DNA from: Nemertoderma westbladi
Lineage: Eukaryota; Xenacoelomorpha; Nemertodermatida; Nemertodermatidae
DNA: 39,313 nucleotides
Direction: 5' to 3'
Assembly (NCBI GenBank): GCA_032718475.1
Contig: JAUCBJ010000637.1
Coordinates: forward strand, 1-39,313
Shown piece by piece: positions 23,901 through 34,017 of this stretch (positions within the stretch are counted from its first letter, which is position 1; each line of letters begins with the position of its first letter). The notes under the pieces are model-generated. The model saw only the letters and a list, made by a program, of their open reading frames with translations, made no database searches and had not been told where the DNA came from. Made by a program: the position numbers and the translations under genes.

Positions 23901-26091
23901 ATAACAACAATTCATTACACAAGCTATCTCCAGTAAGGGTACGTTGGGTTGAATAACAAGTCATTACACAAGCTTTCTCCAGTAAGGGTACGTTGGGTTG
24001 AATAACAACAAGTCATTACACAAGCTTTCTCCAGTAAGGGTACGTTGGGTTGAATAACAATAAGTCATTACACAAGCTTTCTCCAGTAAGGGTACGTTGG
24101 GTTGAATAACAACAAGTCATTACACAAGCTATCTCCAGTAAGGGTACGTTGGGTTGAATAACAACAAGTCATTACACAAGCTTTCTCCAGTAAGGGTACG
24201 TTGGGTTGAATAACAACAAGTCATTACACAAGCTATCTCCAGTAAGGGTACGTTGGGTTGAATAACAACAAGTCATTACACAAGCTTTCTCCAGTAAGGG
24301 TACGTTGGGTTGAATAACAACAAGTCATTACACAAGCTATCTCCAGTAAGGGTACGTTGGGTTGAATAACAACAAGTCATTACACAAGCTTTCTCCAGTA
24401 AGGGTACGTTGGGTTGAATAACAAGTCATTACACAAGCTTTCTCCAGTAAGGGTACGTTGGGTTGAATAACAAGTCATTACACAAGCTTTCTCCAGTAAG
24501 GGTACGTTGGGTTGAATAACAACAAGTCATTACACAAGCTATCTCCAGTAAGGGTACGTTGGGTTGAATAACAACAAGTCATTACACAAGCTTTCTCCAG
24601 TAAGGGTACGTTGGGTTGAATAACAACAAGTCATTACACAAGCTATCTCCAGTAAGGGTACGTTGGGTTGAATAACAACAAGTCATTACACAAGCTATCT
24701 CCAGTAAGGGTACGTTGGGTTGAATAACAAGTCATTACACAAGCTTTCTCCAGTAAGGGTACGTTGGGTTGAATAACAACAATTCATTACACAAGCTATC
24801 TCCAGTAAGGGTACGTTGGGTTGAATAACAAGTCATTACACAAGCTTTCTCCAGTAAGGGTACGTTGGGTTGAATAACAACAATTCATTACACAAGCTAT
24901 CTCGAGTAAGGGTACGTTGGGTTGAATAACAAGTCATTACACAAGCTTTCTCCAGTAAGGGTACGTTGGGTTGAATAACAACAAGTCATTACACAAGCTT
25001 TCTCCAGTAAGGGTACGTTGGGTTGAATAACAACAAGTCATTACACAAGCTTTCTCCAGTAAGGGTACGCTGGGTTGAATAACAATAAGTCATTACACAA
25101 GCTTTCTCCAGTAAGGGTACGTTGGGTTGAATAACAACAAGTCATTACACAAGCTATCTCCAGTAAGGGTACGTTGGGTTGAATAACAACAAGTCATTAC
25201 ACAAGCTTTCTCCAGTAAGGGTACGTTGGGTTGAATAACAACAAGTCATTACACAAGCTATCTCCAGTAAGGGTACGTTGGGTTGAATAACAACAATTCA
25301 TTACACAAGCTATCTCCAGTAAGGGTACGTTGGGTTGAATAACAAGTCATTACACAAGCTTTCTCCAGTAAGGGTACGTTGGGTTGAATAACAACAAGTC
25401 ATTACATAAGCTTTCTCCAATAAGGGTACGTTGGGTTGAATAACAACAAGTCATTACACAAGCTTTCTCCAGTAAGGGTACGTTGGGTTGAATAACAACA
25501 AGTCATTACACAAGCTTTCTCCAGTAAGGGTACGTTGGGTTGAATAACAATAAGTCATTACACAAGCTTTCTCCAGTAAGGGTACGTTGGGTTGAATAAC
25601 AACAAGTCATTACACAAGCTATCTCCAGTAAGGGTACGTTGGGTTGAATAACAACAAGTCATTACACAAGCTTTCTCCAGTAAGGGTACGTTGGGTTGAA
25701 TAACAACAAGTCATTACACAAGCTATCTCCAGTAAGGGTACGTTGGGTTGAATAACAACAAGTCATTACACAAGCTTTCTCCAGTAAGGGTACGTTGGGT
25801 TGAATAACAACAAGTCATTACACAAGCTATCTCCAGTAAGGGTACGTTGGGTTGAATAACAAGTCATTACACAAGCTTTCTCCAGTAAGGGTACGTTGGG
25901 TTGGATAACAACAAGTCATTACACAAGCTTTCTCCAGTAAGGGTACGTTGGGTTGGATAACAACAAGTCATTAGACAAGCTTTCTCCAGTAAGGGTACGT
26001 TGGGTTGAATAACAACAATTCATTACACAAGCTATCTCCAGTAAGGGTACGTTGGGTTGAATAACAACGAGTCATTACACAAGCTTTCTCC
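14928..26091 (+). repeat. 52-bp intronic satellite, about 215 copies, with higher-order blocks
   Basis: The unit starts GTAAGGGTACGTTGGGTT and ends CACAAGCTTTCTCCA. Most units are 52 bp; many are 49 bp (TAACAAGTC instead of TAACAACAAGTC) and a few 53 bp (CATTAAGACAAG). Rare markers recur as blocks: the GTACGGGTACG unit at 16329, 17670 and 19583, and CATTAAGAC at 16878, 18170 and 20863. The spacings of the first two markers differ by exactly 49 bp (1,341 versus 1,292), which means duplicated blocks of about 26 units with one 49-bp unit gained or lost. Each unit has a sense-strand CCA|GTAAGG, matching five of six intronic donor positions. One unit near 22860 carries GTTTTTTGTT instead of GTTGGGTT. 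Confidence 0.96.
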
Positions 26092-27244
26092 CATCAGGGC
26101 TTCTTTATGTAATTAATGGAAGTGCATACAACAGATCTCGCAATATATAACAGATTTCAGTTTTGAAATCCTCATTAAATTTTAAATTCTGCTCTATTTC
26201 CGTAGCATACAGCCATCAGCCATCTGATAATTTGAATTTCGCGCCTTTTCTGCAAATAATAAAAACCCGCAAGTCAAAAGAAACAAATTTGAATAAAACC
26301 GTATGTACGTTTTCTTTTTATCTATGCAATTACAAAACACCGCAAGTCTTGTTGACTTACGGTTGTTTTGCATAAATTTAAGTAGTTGCAGTCTTTTGGA
26401 TTGCTCTTCCGGTCTCTTTCCTTTGTAACACTATACATATGTGTCTTACGGCCTTTTTACATTGAATATCTCGAGAACTAGAGTAGATGCGGTGTTCTCG
26501 ATTATACCATTAGATACAGCGCATAGCCAAGCGTTAACAAACATAACCAATAAAAGTTTTAAATGAAATAATAATAAATACAATTGTATTGTGTAAGCGG
26601 ATTCAATTCCGCCTTATTACCCTCATAAAATGGGAAGTGGCATTTTGTTGGAGATACGAGATTATCAGTAACTAATCTCGTATCACAACCAACACCGGAG
26701 ACAGTACAAACCCCAAAGCCACACAAAGGAAGGTTAGAGGTCAAACCACCTCGGAAGGGGAGACAGCTAGCAGGGGCCAGCTGCAGGGGGGGAAACACTC
26801 CCAGAGAGTGGAGAGGCGTGAAGTAGGTTATTAGCTAATAGGGGCGAGGGAGAGCATCCACTAGGTAAGATGCCAAAGTAATGTAACAGTGAAGTAATAT
26901 TGGTGTGTCGTATATTATCTCATACATACTGATTTACTATTCAGTTAGCAGACTGTCAGTTTCAGTGCAAACCGGCATTATAGTCTTACCGTCATCGCGA
27001 TGCTGTCATATACTGATTTATTATTCACCATTATCGGTTATCCAATTTTGCTATCATTACTCTTTATATTATATGAATGAAGAACATCAAACTCAAACTT
27101 TTCCACATCCACCCATCAGCCTGCTGTGACGCGTACAAACTTAACCCGGTCGGGATCCCTTGATCCCGTCACATATTGCGTATAGTCAGTGCGGATGCTA
27201 GTAATCGGAGATAATTATTTATTGTTGTTTATGGTGATTCGGGA
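26092..27244. other. Intron C middle: unique sequence, hairpins, possible old repeat
   Basis: No gene recognised. A foldback related to the one at 14402-14514 occupies 26324-26373. A strong hairpin with 12-bp perfect arms, GATACGAGATTA and TAATCTCGTATC around an 8-base loop, lies at 26653-26684. A shorter one, CGGGATC with GATCCCG, is near 27157. From about 26600 to 26880 base composition is more GC-rich than the flanks, and a reverse-strand frame (26798-26559) is open for 79 codons. I do not recognise its product and suspect an old interspersed repeat. Confidence 0.5.
26653..26684. repeat. Perfect 12-bp hairpin
   Basis: GATACGAGATTA and TAATCTCGTATC are exact complements separated by eight bases (TCAGTAAC), within the GC-richer patch of intron C. 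Role unknown. Confidence 0.85.
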
Positions 27245-28160
27245 GTCGTTTACGATACTAAAAAATATGTTTTTAGCCGTTTCTTAAAGACGTCTAAGTG
27301 AGTACAGTGAAGGGAGCTCCAACGGGAGGGGGTTCCAGACTATAGGGGCGGTCACGGTGAAAGCACGTTTACCATATGAGTCGAGGTTGGACCTAGGGAG
27401 GATCGAAGATTTCGGGTTGCTGAGTGAGTAATGAGTTCGCTTAGATATTCCGGCGTTAGGCCATATCGGCATTTGAAAGTAAAAACAGTAAAAACACTAT
27501 TCTTCTCCGGATTGGCAGCCAATGGAGGTTTTTAGTACAGGTGTCATGCGAGTAAGGTCGGATTTCTTTATGATGCACAGCAACCTCGCAGCAGAATTAT
27601 GCACAAATTTCAGTTTCTTTATTAACTTCTAGGTACGACCGTAATATAAAGAGTTGTTTAAGTCGAGCTTACTGGAGATGACGGCGTGAATGAGTGTTTC
27701 GAATTCCAGACGGGGAAAGTAGCGCTTTACTTTAGCCAAGTTTCGAATATGAAAGTAGTATTCGCGAACAACAAGTGAGATATGTTTCTCAAGGGTGACA
27801 TTAGAGTCCATCGTTTCTCCAATATTTCTGGCGGAATCACTACATTGCACTGCCTCACTTCCAACTTGTTTCGGATTTAAATTGGAACGTATGCCCAAAC
27901 GTGGTTGCAGGAATATAATTTCGGTTTTATCAGTGTTAATTTTCAGTAGACGACTTCTCATTCACTGATTAATTTCATGTAAACATTCTTCTGTGATTGA
28001 AACACTTTTCTCAACATCAATTGATTTGAATGCTACAGTGTATATTTGTGTAACGTCTGCGTACATATGGTATGCGAGGTCATATTTTCCAATAACGGTT
28101 TTTAGTGAGCGCATGTAGATACTGAACAGAACTGGTCCGAGCATTGTATTATCTAAAATA
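27245..28160 (-). mobile_element. 5'-truncated, inactivated CR1/L2-type LINE (C-terminal reverse transcriptase)
   Basis: Read on the reverse strand, the element starts inside the RT motif (LGPVLFSIYM, near 28140). It continues with a damaged catalytic box, YADV where YADD is expected (DNA 28052-28063), then the KINTDKTEI and ISSKLDLNNSLYYG segments typical of CR1/L2/Rex elements. The tail carries GLTPEYLSELI and the family-typical YGKRAFTVTAPIVWNPLPLE, ending with FKKRLKTYF in a shifted frame near 27255. Defects: an in-frame TGA before MRSRLLK at 27962-27964 where the family usually has Trp, and several frameshifts between 27628 and 27260. It is a normal 5'-truncated relic lying in reverse orientation in ODAD1-like intron C. 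Confidence 0.85.
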
Positions 28161-28683
28161 GCGGGAAGGTTTGAATTGTTCATTAAACTTTAAACACCAA
28201 TATCTCAGTATGATGTTTTTTCACGAAAAAGGCTATTTCTCCGTCAATTTTAACTGAAATAAGTTGAAATTTGGTACACTTGTTAAGATTACCCTTCTTC
28301 ATACTTCTTCGGAACAAATTTGGTTGGAAATGCCTTAGAGCATTTTTATATCAAAAAGGTCGACAAAAAGCCCTTTTTTGGGGTTATAAAAAGACTCCAG
28401 AGCATTTGAGGCAAAATTTGTTCAGAAGAATTGGATGCAGGGTTCTTCTGAACATATATTCCAAATTTCGACAAATTTCAACAAATATTGGTGGAGAAAT
28501 AAATAGCCCTTTCGCAAAAAGGCACTTTTGGCCATTACGGAGCCATTTTGGGGCCAATTTTAAAAATATTTGGTTTGGTTATTCTCACACAGTCCAGATG
28601 ATGTTTGATAGCACAAAAAATAATTTTCACCCAATTTTAAGGTCCTGAGATACAAAAATGTGAGGTTCAATTTGGGGGTGCTA
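28161..28683. other. Intron C end: AT-rich DNA without genes
   Basis: Contains repeated short words such as CAAATTTCGACAAATTTC and a 125-codon open frame at 28271-28648 with no recognisable family. I treat it as non-coding. It leads into a run of 16 cytosines just before the next exon. Confidence 0.5.
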
Positions 28684-28699
28684 CCCCCCCCCCCCCCCC
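28684..28699. repeat. Poly-C tract (16 C) in front of a splice acceptor
   Basis: An uninterrupted run of C at 28684-28699, about 25 bp upstream of the AG at 28724-28725. It may act as part of the polypyrimidine tract. Its length is uncertain because homopolymers are prone to sequencing error. Confidence 0.9.
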
Positions 28700-28725
28700 T
28701 AACTATAAAATGACTTTAATTTCAG

Positions 28726-28892
28726 GTATTGAGTCGCTATTCAATAAAATCCATTGTGATCGGTCAACTATTGATATAATGCTTGGGAGTAGCATGGGAG
28801 TTCGTGACGATAATATGCTACTATACCTCGGGATAGTGGAACAGAGAACTAACGAGTTGTTGGGAATCAAAAACTATATGGAGACATCCAAG
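28726..28892 (+). CDS. ODAD1: ODAD1/CCDC63-like, exon d
   Basis: Encodes the family-typical segment GIESLFNKIHCD followed by MLLYLGIVEQRTNELLGIKN, one of the best-conserved parts of ODAD1/CCDC63. The acceptor is AATTTCAG ending at 28725. Two bases complete the Gly codon begun in exon c, and the exon leaves in phase 0 at ...METSK with donor AAG|GTTAGT at 28893. The last 36 bases of this exon, with one mismatch, are repeated 37 times in the following array together with the donor, so the true end of the exon is set only by which donor is used. Joining the first donor to the acceptor at 32655 keeps the frame. Confidence 0.92.
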
Positions 28893-31424
28893 GTTAGTTA
28901 GTAGTCTGGTAGGCATAAATGATTTGTTGAGAATCAAAAACTATATGGAGACATCCATGGTTAGTTAGTAGTCTGGTAGGCATAAATGATTTGTTGAGAA
29001 TCAAAAACTATATGGAGACATCCAAGGTTAGATAGCAGTCTGGTAGGCATAAATGATTTGTTGAGAATCAAAAACTATATGGAGACATCCAAGGTTAGTT
29101 AGTAGTCTGGTAGGCATAAATGATTTGTTGAGAATCAAAAACTATAGGGAGACATCCAAGGTTAGTTTGTAGTCTGGTAGGCATAAATGATTTGTTGAGA
29201 ATCAAAAACTATATGGAGACATCCAAGGTTAGTTAGTAGTCTGGTAGGCATAAATGATTTGTTGAGAATCAAAAACTATAGGGAGACATCCAAGGTTAGT
29301 TTGTAGTCTGGTAGGCATAAATGATTTGTTGAGAATCAAATACTGTATGGAGACATCCAAGGTTAGTTTGTAGTCTGGTAGGCATAAATGATTTGTTGAG
29401 AATCAAAAACTACAGGGAGACATCCAAGGTTAGTTAGTAGTCTGCTAGGCATAAATGATTTGTTGAGAATCAAAAACTATATGGAGACATCCAAGGTTAG
29501 TTAGTAGTCTGGTAGGCATAAATGATTTGTTGAGAATCAAAAACTATAGGGAGACATCCAAGGTTAGTTAGTAGTCTGGTAGGCATAAATGATTTGTTGA
29601 GAATCAAAAACTATATGGAGACATCCAAGGTTAGTTAGTAGTCTGGTAGGCATAAATGATTTGTTGAGAATCAAAAACTATATGGAGACATCCAAGGTTA
29701 GTTTGTAGTCTGGTAGGCATAAATGATTTGTTGAGAATCAAAAACTATAGGGAGACATCCAAGGTTAGTTAGTAGTCTGGTAGGCATAAATGATTTGTTG
29801 AGAATCAAAAACTATATGGAGACATCCATGGTTAGTTAGTAGTCTGGTAGGCATAAATGATTTGTTGAGAATCAAAAACTATATGGAGACATCCAAGGTC
29901 AGTTAGTAGTCTAGTAGGCATAAATGATTTGTTGAGAATCAAAAACTATAGGGAGACATCCAAGGTTAGTTAGTAGTCTGGTAGGCATAAATAATTTGTT
30001 GAGAATCAAAAACTATATGGAGACATCCAAGGTTAGTTAGTAGTCTGGTAGGCATTAATGATTTGTTGAGAATCAAAAACTATAGGGAGACATCCATGGT
30101 TAGTTAGTAGTCTGGTAGGCATAAATGATTTGTTGAGAATCAAAAACTATATGGAGACATCCATGGTTAGTTAGTAGTCTGGTAGGCATAAATGATTTGT
30201 TGAGAATCAAAAACTATATGGAGACATCCAAGGTTAGTTAGTAGTCTGGTAGGCATAAATGATTTGTTGAGAATCAAAAACTATATGGAGACATCCAAGG
30301 TCAGTTAGTAGTCTAGTAGGCATAAATGATTTGTTGAGAATCAAAAACTATAGGGAGACATCCAAGGTTAGTTAGTAGTCTGGTAGGCATAAATAATTTG
30401 TTGAGAATCAAAAACTATATGGAGACATCCAAGGTTAGTTAGTAGTCTGGTAGGCATTAATGATTTGTTGAGAATCAAAAACTATAGGGAGACATCCATG
30501 GTTAGTTAGTAGTCTGGTAGGCATAAATGATTTGTTGAGAATCAAAAACTATATGGAGACATCCATGGTTAGTTAGTAGTCTGGTAGGCATAAATGATTT
30601 GTTGAGAATCAAAAACTATATGGAGACATCCAAGGTTAGTTAGTAGTCTGGTAGGCATAAATGATTTGTTGAGAATCAAAAACTATAGGGAGACATCCAT
30701 GGTTAGTTAGTAGTCTGGTAGGCATAAATGATTTGTTGAAAATCAAAAACTATATGGAGACATCCATGGTTAGTTAGTAGTCTGGTAGGCATAAATGATT
30801 TGTTGAGAATCAAAAACTATAGGGAGACATTCATGGTTAGTTAGTAGTCTGGTAGGCATAAATGATTTGTTGAGAATCAAAAACTATATGGAGACATCCA
30901 TGGTTAGTTAGTAGTCTGGTAGGCATAAATCATTTGTTGAAAATCAAAAACTATATGGAGACATCCATGGTTAGTTAGTAGTCTGGTAGGCATAAATGAT
31001 TTGTTGAGAATCAAAAACTATAGGGAGACATTCATGGTTAGTTAGTAGTCTGGTAGGCATAAATGATTTGTTGAGAATCAAAAACTATATGGAGACATCC
31101 ATGGTTAGTTAGTAGTCTGGTAGGCATAAATGATTTGTTGAGAATCAAAAACTATAGGGAGACATCCAAGGTTAGTTAGTAGTCTGGTAGGCATAAATGA
31201 TTTGTTGAGAATCAAAAACTATATGGAGACATCCAAGGTTAGTTAGTAGTCTGGTAGGCATAAATGATTTGTTGAGAATCAAAAACTATATGGAGACATC
31301 CATGGTTAGTTAGTAGTCTGGTAGGCATAAATGATTTGTTGAGAATCAAAAACTATATGGAGACATCCATGGTTAGTTAGTAGTCTGGTAGGCATAAATG
31401 ATTTGTTGAGAATCAAACTATAGA
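28893..31424 (+). repeat. 67-bp intronic satellite (37 copies) made of exon tail plus splice donor plus intron start
   Basis: The unit read from the donor is GTTAGTTAGTAGTCTGGTAG, then about 16 bp ending TTTG, then about 31 bp identical to the end of exon d except for one base (TTGTTGAGAATC for TTGTTGGGAATC). Donors fall at 28893 + 67n up to 31372, exactly 37 units with no net indel. Most copies end CCAAG|GTTAGT like the true exon; many have CCATG|GTTAGT. TATATGG and TATAGGG forms alternate. A rare GGTCAGTTAG unit with its neighbours occurs at 29898 and 30300, 402 bp (six units) apart, showing a duplicated six-unit block. Confidence 0.97.
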
Positions 31425-32654
31425 AAGTTAAATATTCCAGTACTAAAATATTGTTATATAATACTAGTGTGGTGTTTTAAAGTTTCCAAGCAATAACACT
31501 TGTCGTTTTTAAAATACAGTTCGTATTGTAAATTTGGTTGACTACCATTATTGTTGCGGATGGGACAAAGCCATGTCATTGTGCTGATAGATTATGTTTG
31601 CACATAAGATACACTGATATTTTGAGTTAGACACTTACAACAATGTTTAGGCGTTCATTTATTCTAAAAATACGAACCTTGTTGCTAAAAAAATAAGTAA
31701 ATAACTCCTAACTTATAAATTATTAACGTCACCGATAATTGTTTAATATGTACTACACTTTCGTGGGGACTTCGCGCAGCACGAGGCTCAGTTATGAGAT
31801 ACAGATTAATATTGAGCGATTCCACTGTATCACAAACTCGGTATCTAGGAAATTTAACCAAACACTAGTAAATCAAAGAGGGGAAAAGTCCCCCCCCCCC
31901 CCCCCCCTCTTAACCTCCCTCTTAATCTGCACCACCCCAATCCAAAGGCGCACACAGGATTGATGAAAGGCAGAGGTATTAACATAAAATTTTGTGTTTT
32001 AAAAGTAATATGTTATATTTATTTTTAATATAACACAAAATACAACTCGAAGCGATTCACAAATATACAAACAGCACAAATTTATAGCAAAAATAATTAA
32101 AGATCGCATATTATTTAATTTATTTAACCAAAAAGAAATCAATAAACTCATGTTATTGGTAACATGTTAAACTAATGAAGTAATATATTCAATATTTTAT
32201 GCGTGGAGGCGACCCAATTTGTAAGAAACATTAAAACTTACCTTATGCTGATACTATTGATAATGAAATATTAATTTATCATGTCAACACCTCAACGAAA
32301 TGATTTAGCTATATTCTAAAAAATCATGATTAAGTACTCGGCCAATCATTTTGTAAGCTAATTTTGTTTGATTCATATCTGTACATTGAGAGCCTTTTTT
32401 TATGAAATAGGCCTCGTTCAATTGTAAAATATAGTACAGCTCGAAGGTTTGTCAAAAATCAGACTAGCTCTTACGTATCGGGTAATAACTTGAGTTTGAG
32501 AAAAACAGTTTTGAAATCTCCTTTAAATTCAGCACATGATAGGATAAAAAAGGCTATTTTGACAATACCAAAATAGGGGTGCTACTCCCCCCTTAAAAAC
32601 CTATTACCTATTTAGTTGTTCGTAGTAAATAAACGGGAGTAATTGAATTTACAG
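31425..32654 (+). other. Remainder of ODAD1-like intron D
   Basis: AT-rich, no gene. It holds a run of 18 C at 31890-31907. A motif near 32573 (AGGGGTGCTACTCCCCCCTT) resembles the GGGGGTGCTACCCCCC stretch before exon d, so both poly-C regions may belong to one dispersed repeat. The intron ends with TTTACAG at 32654. Confidence 0.55.
31890..31907. repeat. Poly-C tract (18 C)
   Basis: An uninterrupted cytosine run in intron D, preceded by GGGGAAAAG. Its length should be treated as approximate. Confidence 0.9.
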
Positions 32655-32770
32655 GAATTACAAGAACAGGATGAGCAGGTGGAGATTTCTGTTGAGAAAC
32701 AAAGAGGTTTACTTGGAGAAGGACCTCAACCACCACCCCAACCCATATACATAGAACCTCCAGGAACAGC
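32655..32770 (+). CDS. ODAD1: ODAD1/CCDC63-like, exon e
   Basis: Encodes 38 residues plus two bases: ELQEQDEQVEISVEKQRGLL, then a Pro-rich segment ending in PPGTA. It marks the end of the coiled coil and the start of a disordered tail, as in family members. The acceptor is TTTACAG and the donor is GC|GTAAGT at 32771. It enters in phase 0, matching exon d, and leaves in phase 2, matching the exon at 39217. The assignment rests on phase, splice sites and the family-like LLGEG-Pro-rich tail. Confidence 0.85.
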
Positions 32771-32930
32771 GTAAGTAATTATAGACAGACGGCGGGCACC
32801 AGTACATGTGCGAACGTATACATATCGACTTCAAACAATGTCATGTCGCAGATTTCTTTGAATTAGGACATCTATAATAATTGTCAATCACCTGAACCCG
32901 CGCTACACTCGAGAACACGTCTTTGAAACA

Positions 32931-32944
32931 GTTGCCATGGTAAC
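32931..32944. promoter_or_regulatory. Consensus RFX-type X-box
   Basis: GTTGCCATGGTAAC matches the RFX X-box consensus (GTNRCC, short spacer, RGYAAC) at every position, with half-sites GTTGCC and GGTAAC around AT. RFX factors drive ciliary genes in animals. The site lies 160 bp inside intron E of the ciliary ODAD1-like gene and 855 bp upstream of the USP start codon. It could be an intronic enhancer, part of the promoter of the nested gene, or chance. The sequence match is certain; the function is inferred. Confidence 0.6.
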
Positions 32945-32970
32945 ATGGATTTAAAAATGACGGCAATGAA

Positions 32971-33119
32971 ATATCTGAGGCTGATGTGTGGTGGGTTGAT
33001 CAAGGGTTTAGAAGACTAGGATTAATTGGTAGGAGGTCTTTAGTAAACGACGTATGGCCATAGACGCCTGGGCCAATTATGGAACTTTGTCCAGAACGTT
33101 CACATCAGCCTCATATTTG
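32971..33119. repeat. Foldback with about 20-bp arms
   Basis: TGAGGCTGATGTG at 32976-32988 and its exact reverse complement at 33101-33113 enclose about 110 bp. The arms extend outward (AAATAT next to the arm on both sides) with a 2-bp insertion. It may be a small non-autonomous transposon or a structured RNA. No target-site duplication is clear. Confidence 0.65.
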
Positions 33120-33798
33120 GAGTTAAGCGACCTGACTAAATAGCTAGTCCATTTGTTTACACTATCCGTTGGGTATCCGTAACTGTTCTTTTAAATGACA
33201 TTACATGTACCCGTTGCTCATTGTAGCCATTATTCCTTGCCATTTTTCTTTGTGCCGATGGAATGCTGGCCTTAGAGGATTTAAAATACATAAAAAAAAA
33301 CCTGAATTTTATTAAGAAATAATTGCTGATATATTTTTGTTTGAAAGTTGCTTGTTTTGAATCTATGCGAGCTTTATAAAAAATTTTAATATAATAAATT
33401 TTAGAGAAAGTATGTTTTATATAAAATCAACACCAGGGTGTCCCAATATTTGTTGTTGTGTATTTTTCCCAATATTTGTTGGTGGACAAGTCCTATTTAA
33501 AATATAATATTTATAAACATCATTTTTTTCGAAATAGAAAAATAATTTTTTTACTCGTCAATCGTCCTTGAAAAAGTATCATTTCTATAACTGGAAAATG
33601 TGGATTAAAATCGTTATTATCGTTGTACTTGATTAAAATGTAAAAAAATAACCAACTTCACGATTAATTATATTCGCGGTTGTAACTAAGGTAACTGCAG
33701 CATATTTGATATTACCAACTTAATTCATTATTACTGTCATTGTTTTGTCAACCGAGTAGCTCATTGCCGGAAACTCTTGGATATATATTCTCTGTAAC

Positions 33799-34017
33799 AT
33801 GGGGGCCAACACGTCGCATTGTGATAAGGAAATCGAGAACCCCAGACACGAGCATTACGTCGGTTTACAGAACTTCGGTAACACATGTTATTGTAACTCG
33901 GTATTACAAGCGCTTTACTTCTGTGTTCCGTTTCGAGAGCGGGTTCTTCAGTACAAACGACCGGCGCAGGACAAAGAGTCTCTCCTTACCTGTCTATCTG
34001 AGCTGTTCCAGAACATG
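33799..34017 (+). CDS. USP46: USP12/USP46-like ubiquitin hydrolase, exon 1 (N-terminal)
   Basis: First coding exon of a ubiquitin-specific protease (peptidase C19) of the USP12/USP46 group. It encodes 73 residues starting MGANTSH, closely resembling the human paralogues, in which the same Met-Gly follows Cys-Asn or Cys-Thr. Here Leu-Cys-Asn precedes the ATG, but no upstream in-frame ATG exists after the TAG at 33757, so 33799 is taken as the start; a spliced upstream leader cannot be excluded. The Cys box [20 protein letters not shown] contains the catalytic Cys30. The exon ends SELFQNM with donor ATG|GTAGGC in phase 0. In animals USP12/46 needs the WD40 partners WDR48 (UAF1) and WDR20 for full activity. 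The gene lies wholly inside an intron of the ODAD1-like gene on the same strand. Confidence 0.93.

Larger units (their letters stand above)
32771..33798 (+). other. Intron E, 5' part: between ODAD1-like exon e and the nested USP gene
   Basis: AT-rich sequence that should contain the promoter and 5' UTR of the nested USP12/46-like gene. No TATA box could be assigned with confidence. It contains an RFX X-box (32931-32944) and a small foldback (32971-33119), listed separately. In the USP frame the sequence is open back to a TAG at 33757 but has no earlier ATG. Confidence 0.6.

Noticed and set aside
14928-26091. Recursive-splicing (ratchet) sites in the 52-bp units, because CTTTCTCCAG is followed closely by GTAAGG-like sequence
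   Set aside because: The acceptor AG and the donor GT overlap (CAGTAAG). After cleavage at AG the remaining intron would start TAAG, not GT, so a true zero-length exon is not formed.
5408-26091. The 30-bp and 52-bp arrays both have about 216 copies
   Set aside because: The second number is only an estimate because unit lengths vary. No mechanism links the counts; treated as coincidence.
26559-26798. 79-codon reverse frame with a CHFPFYEG segment, superficially like a fibronectin type II motif
   Set aside because: The rest of the domain pattern is missing and no splice context supports it; more likely part of an old repeat.
28271-28648. 125-codon open frame before exon d
   Set aside because: No recognisable domain, repetitive word content, intronic position.
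14928-31424. CRISPR array
   Set aside because: The repeats are directly tandem with no unique spacers, in a eukaryotic gene intron.
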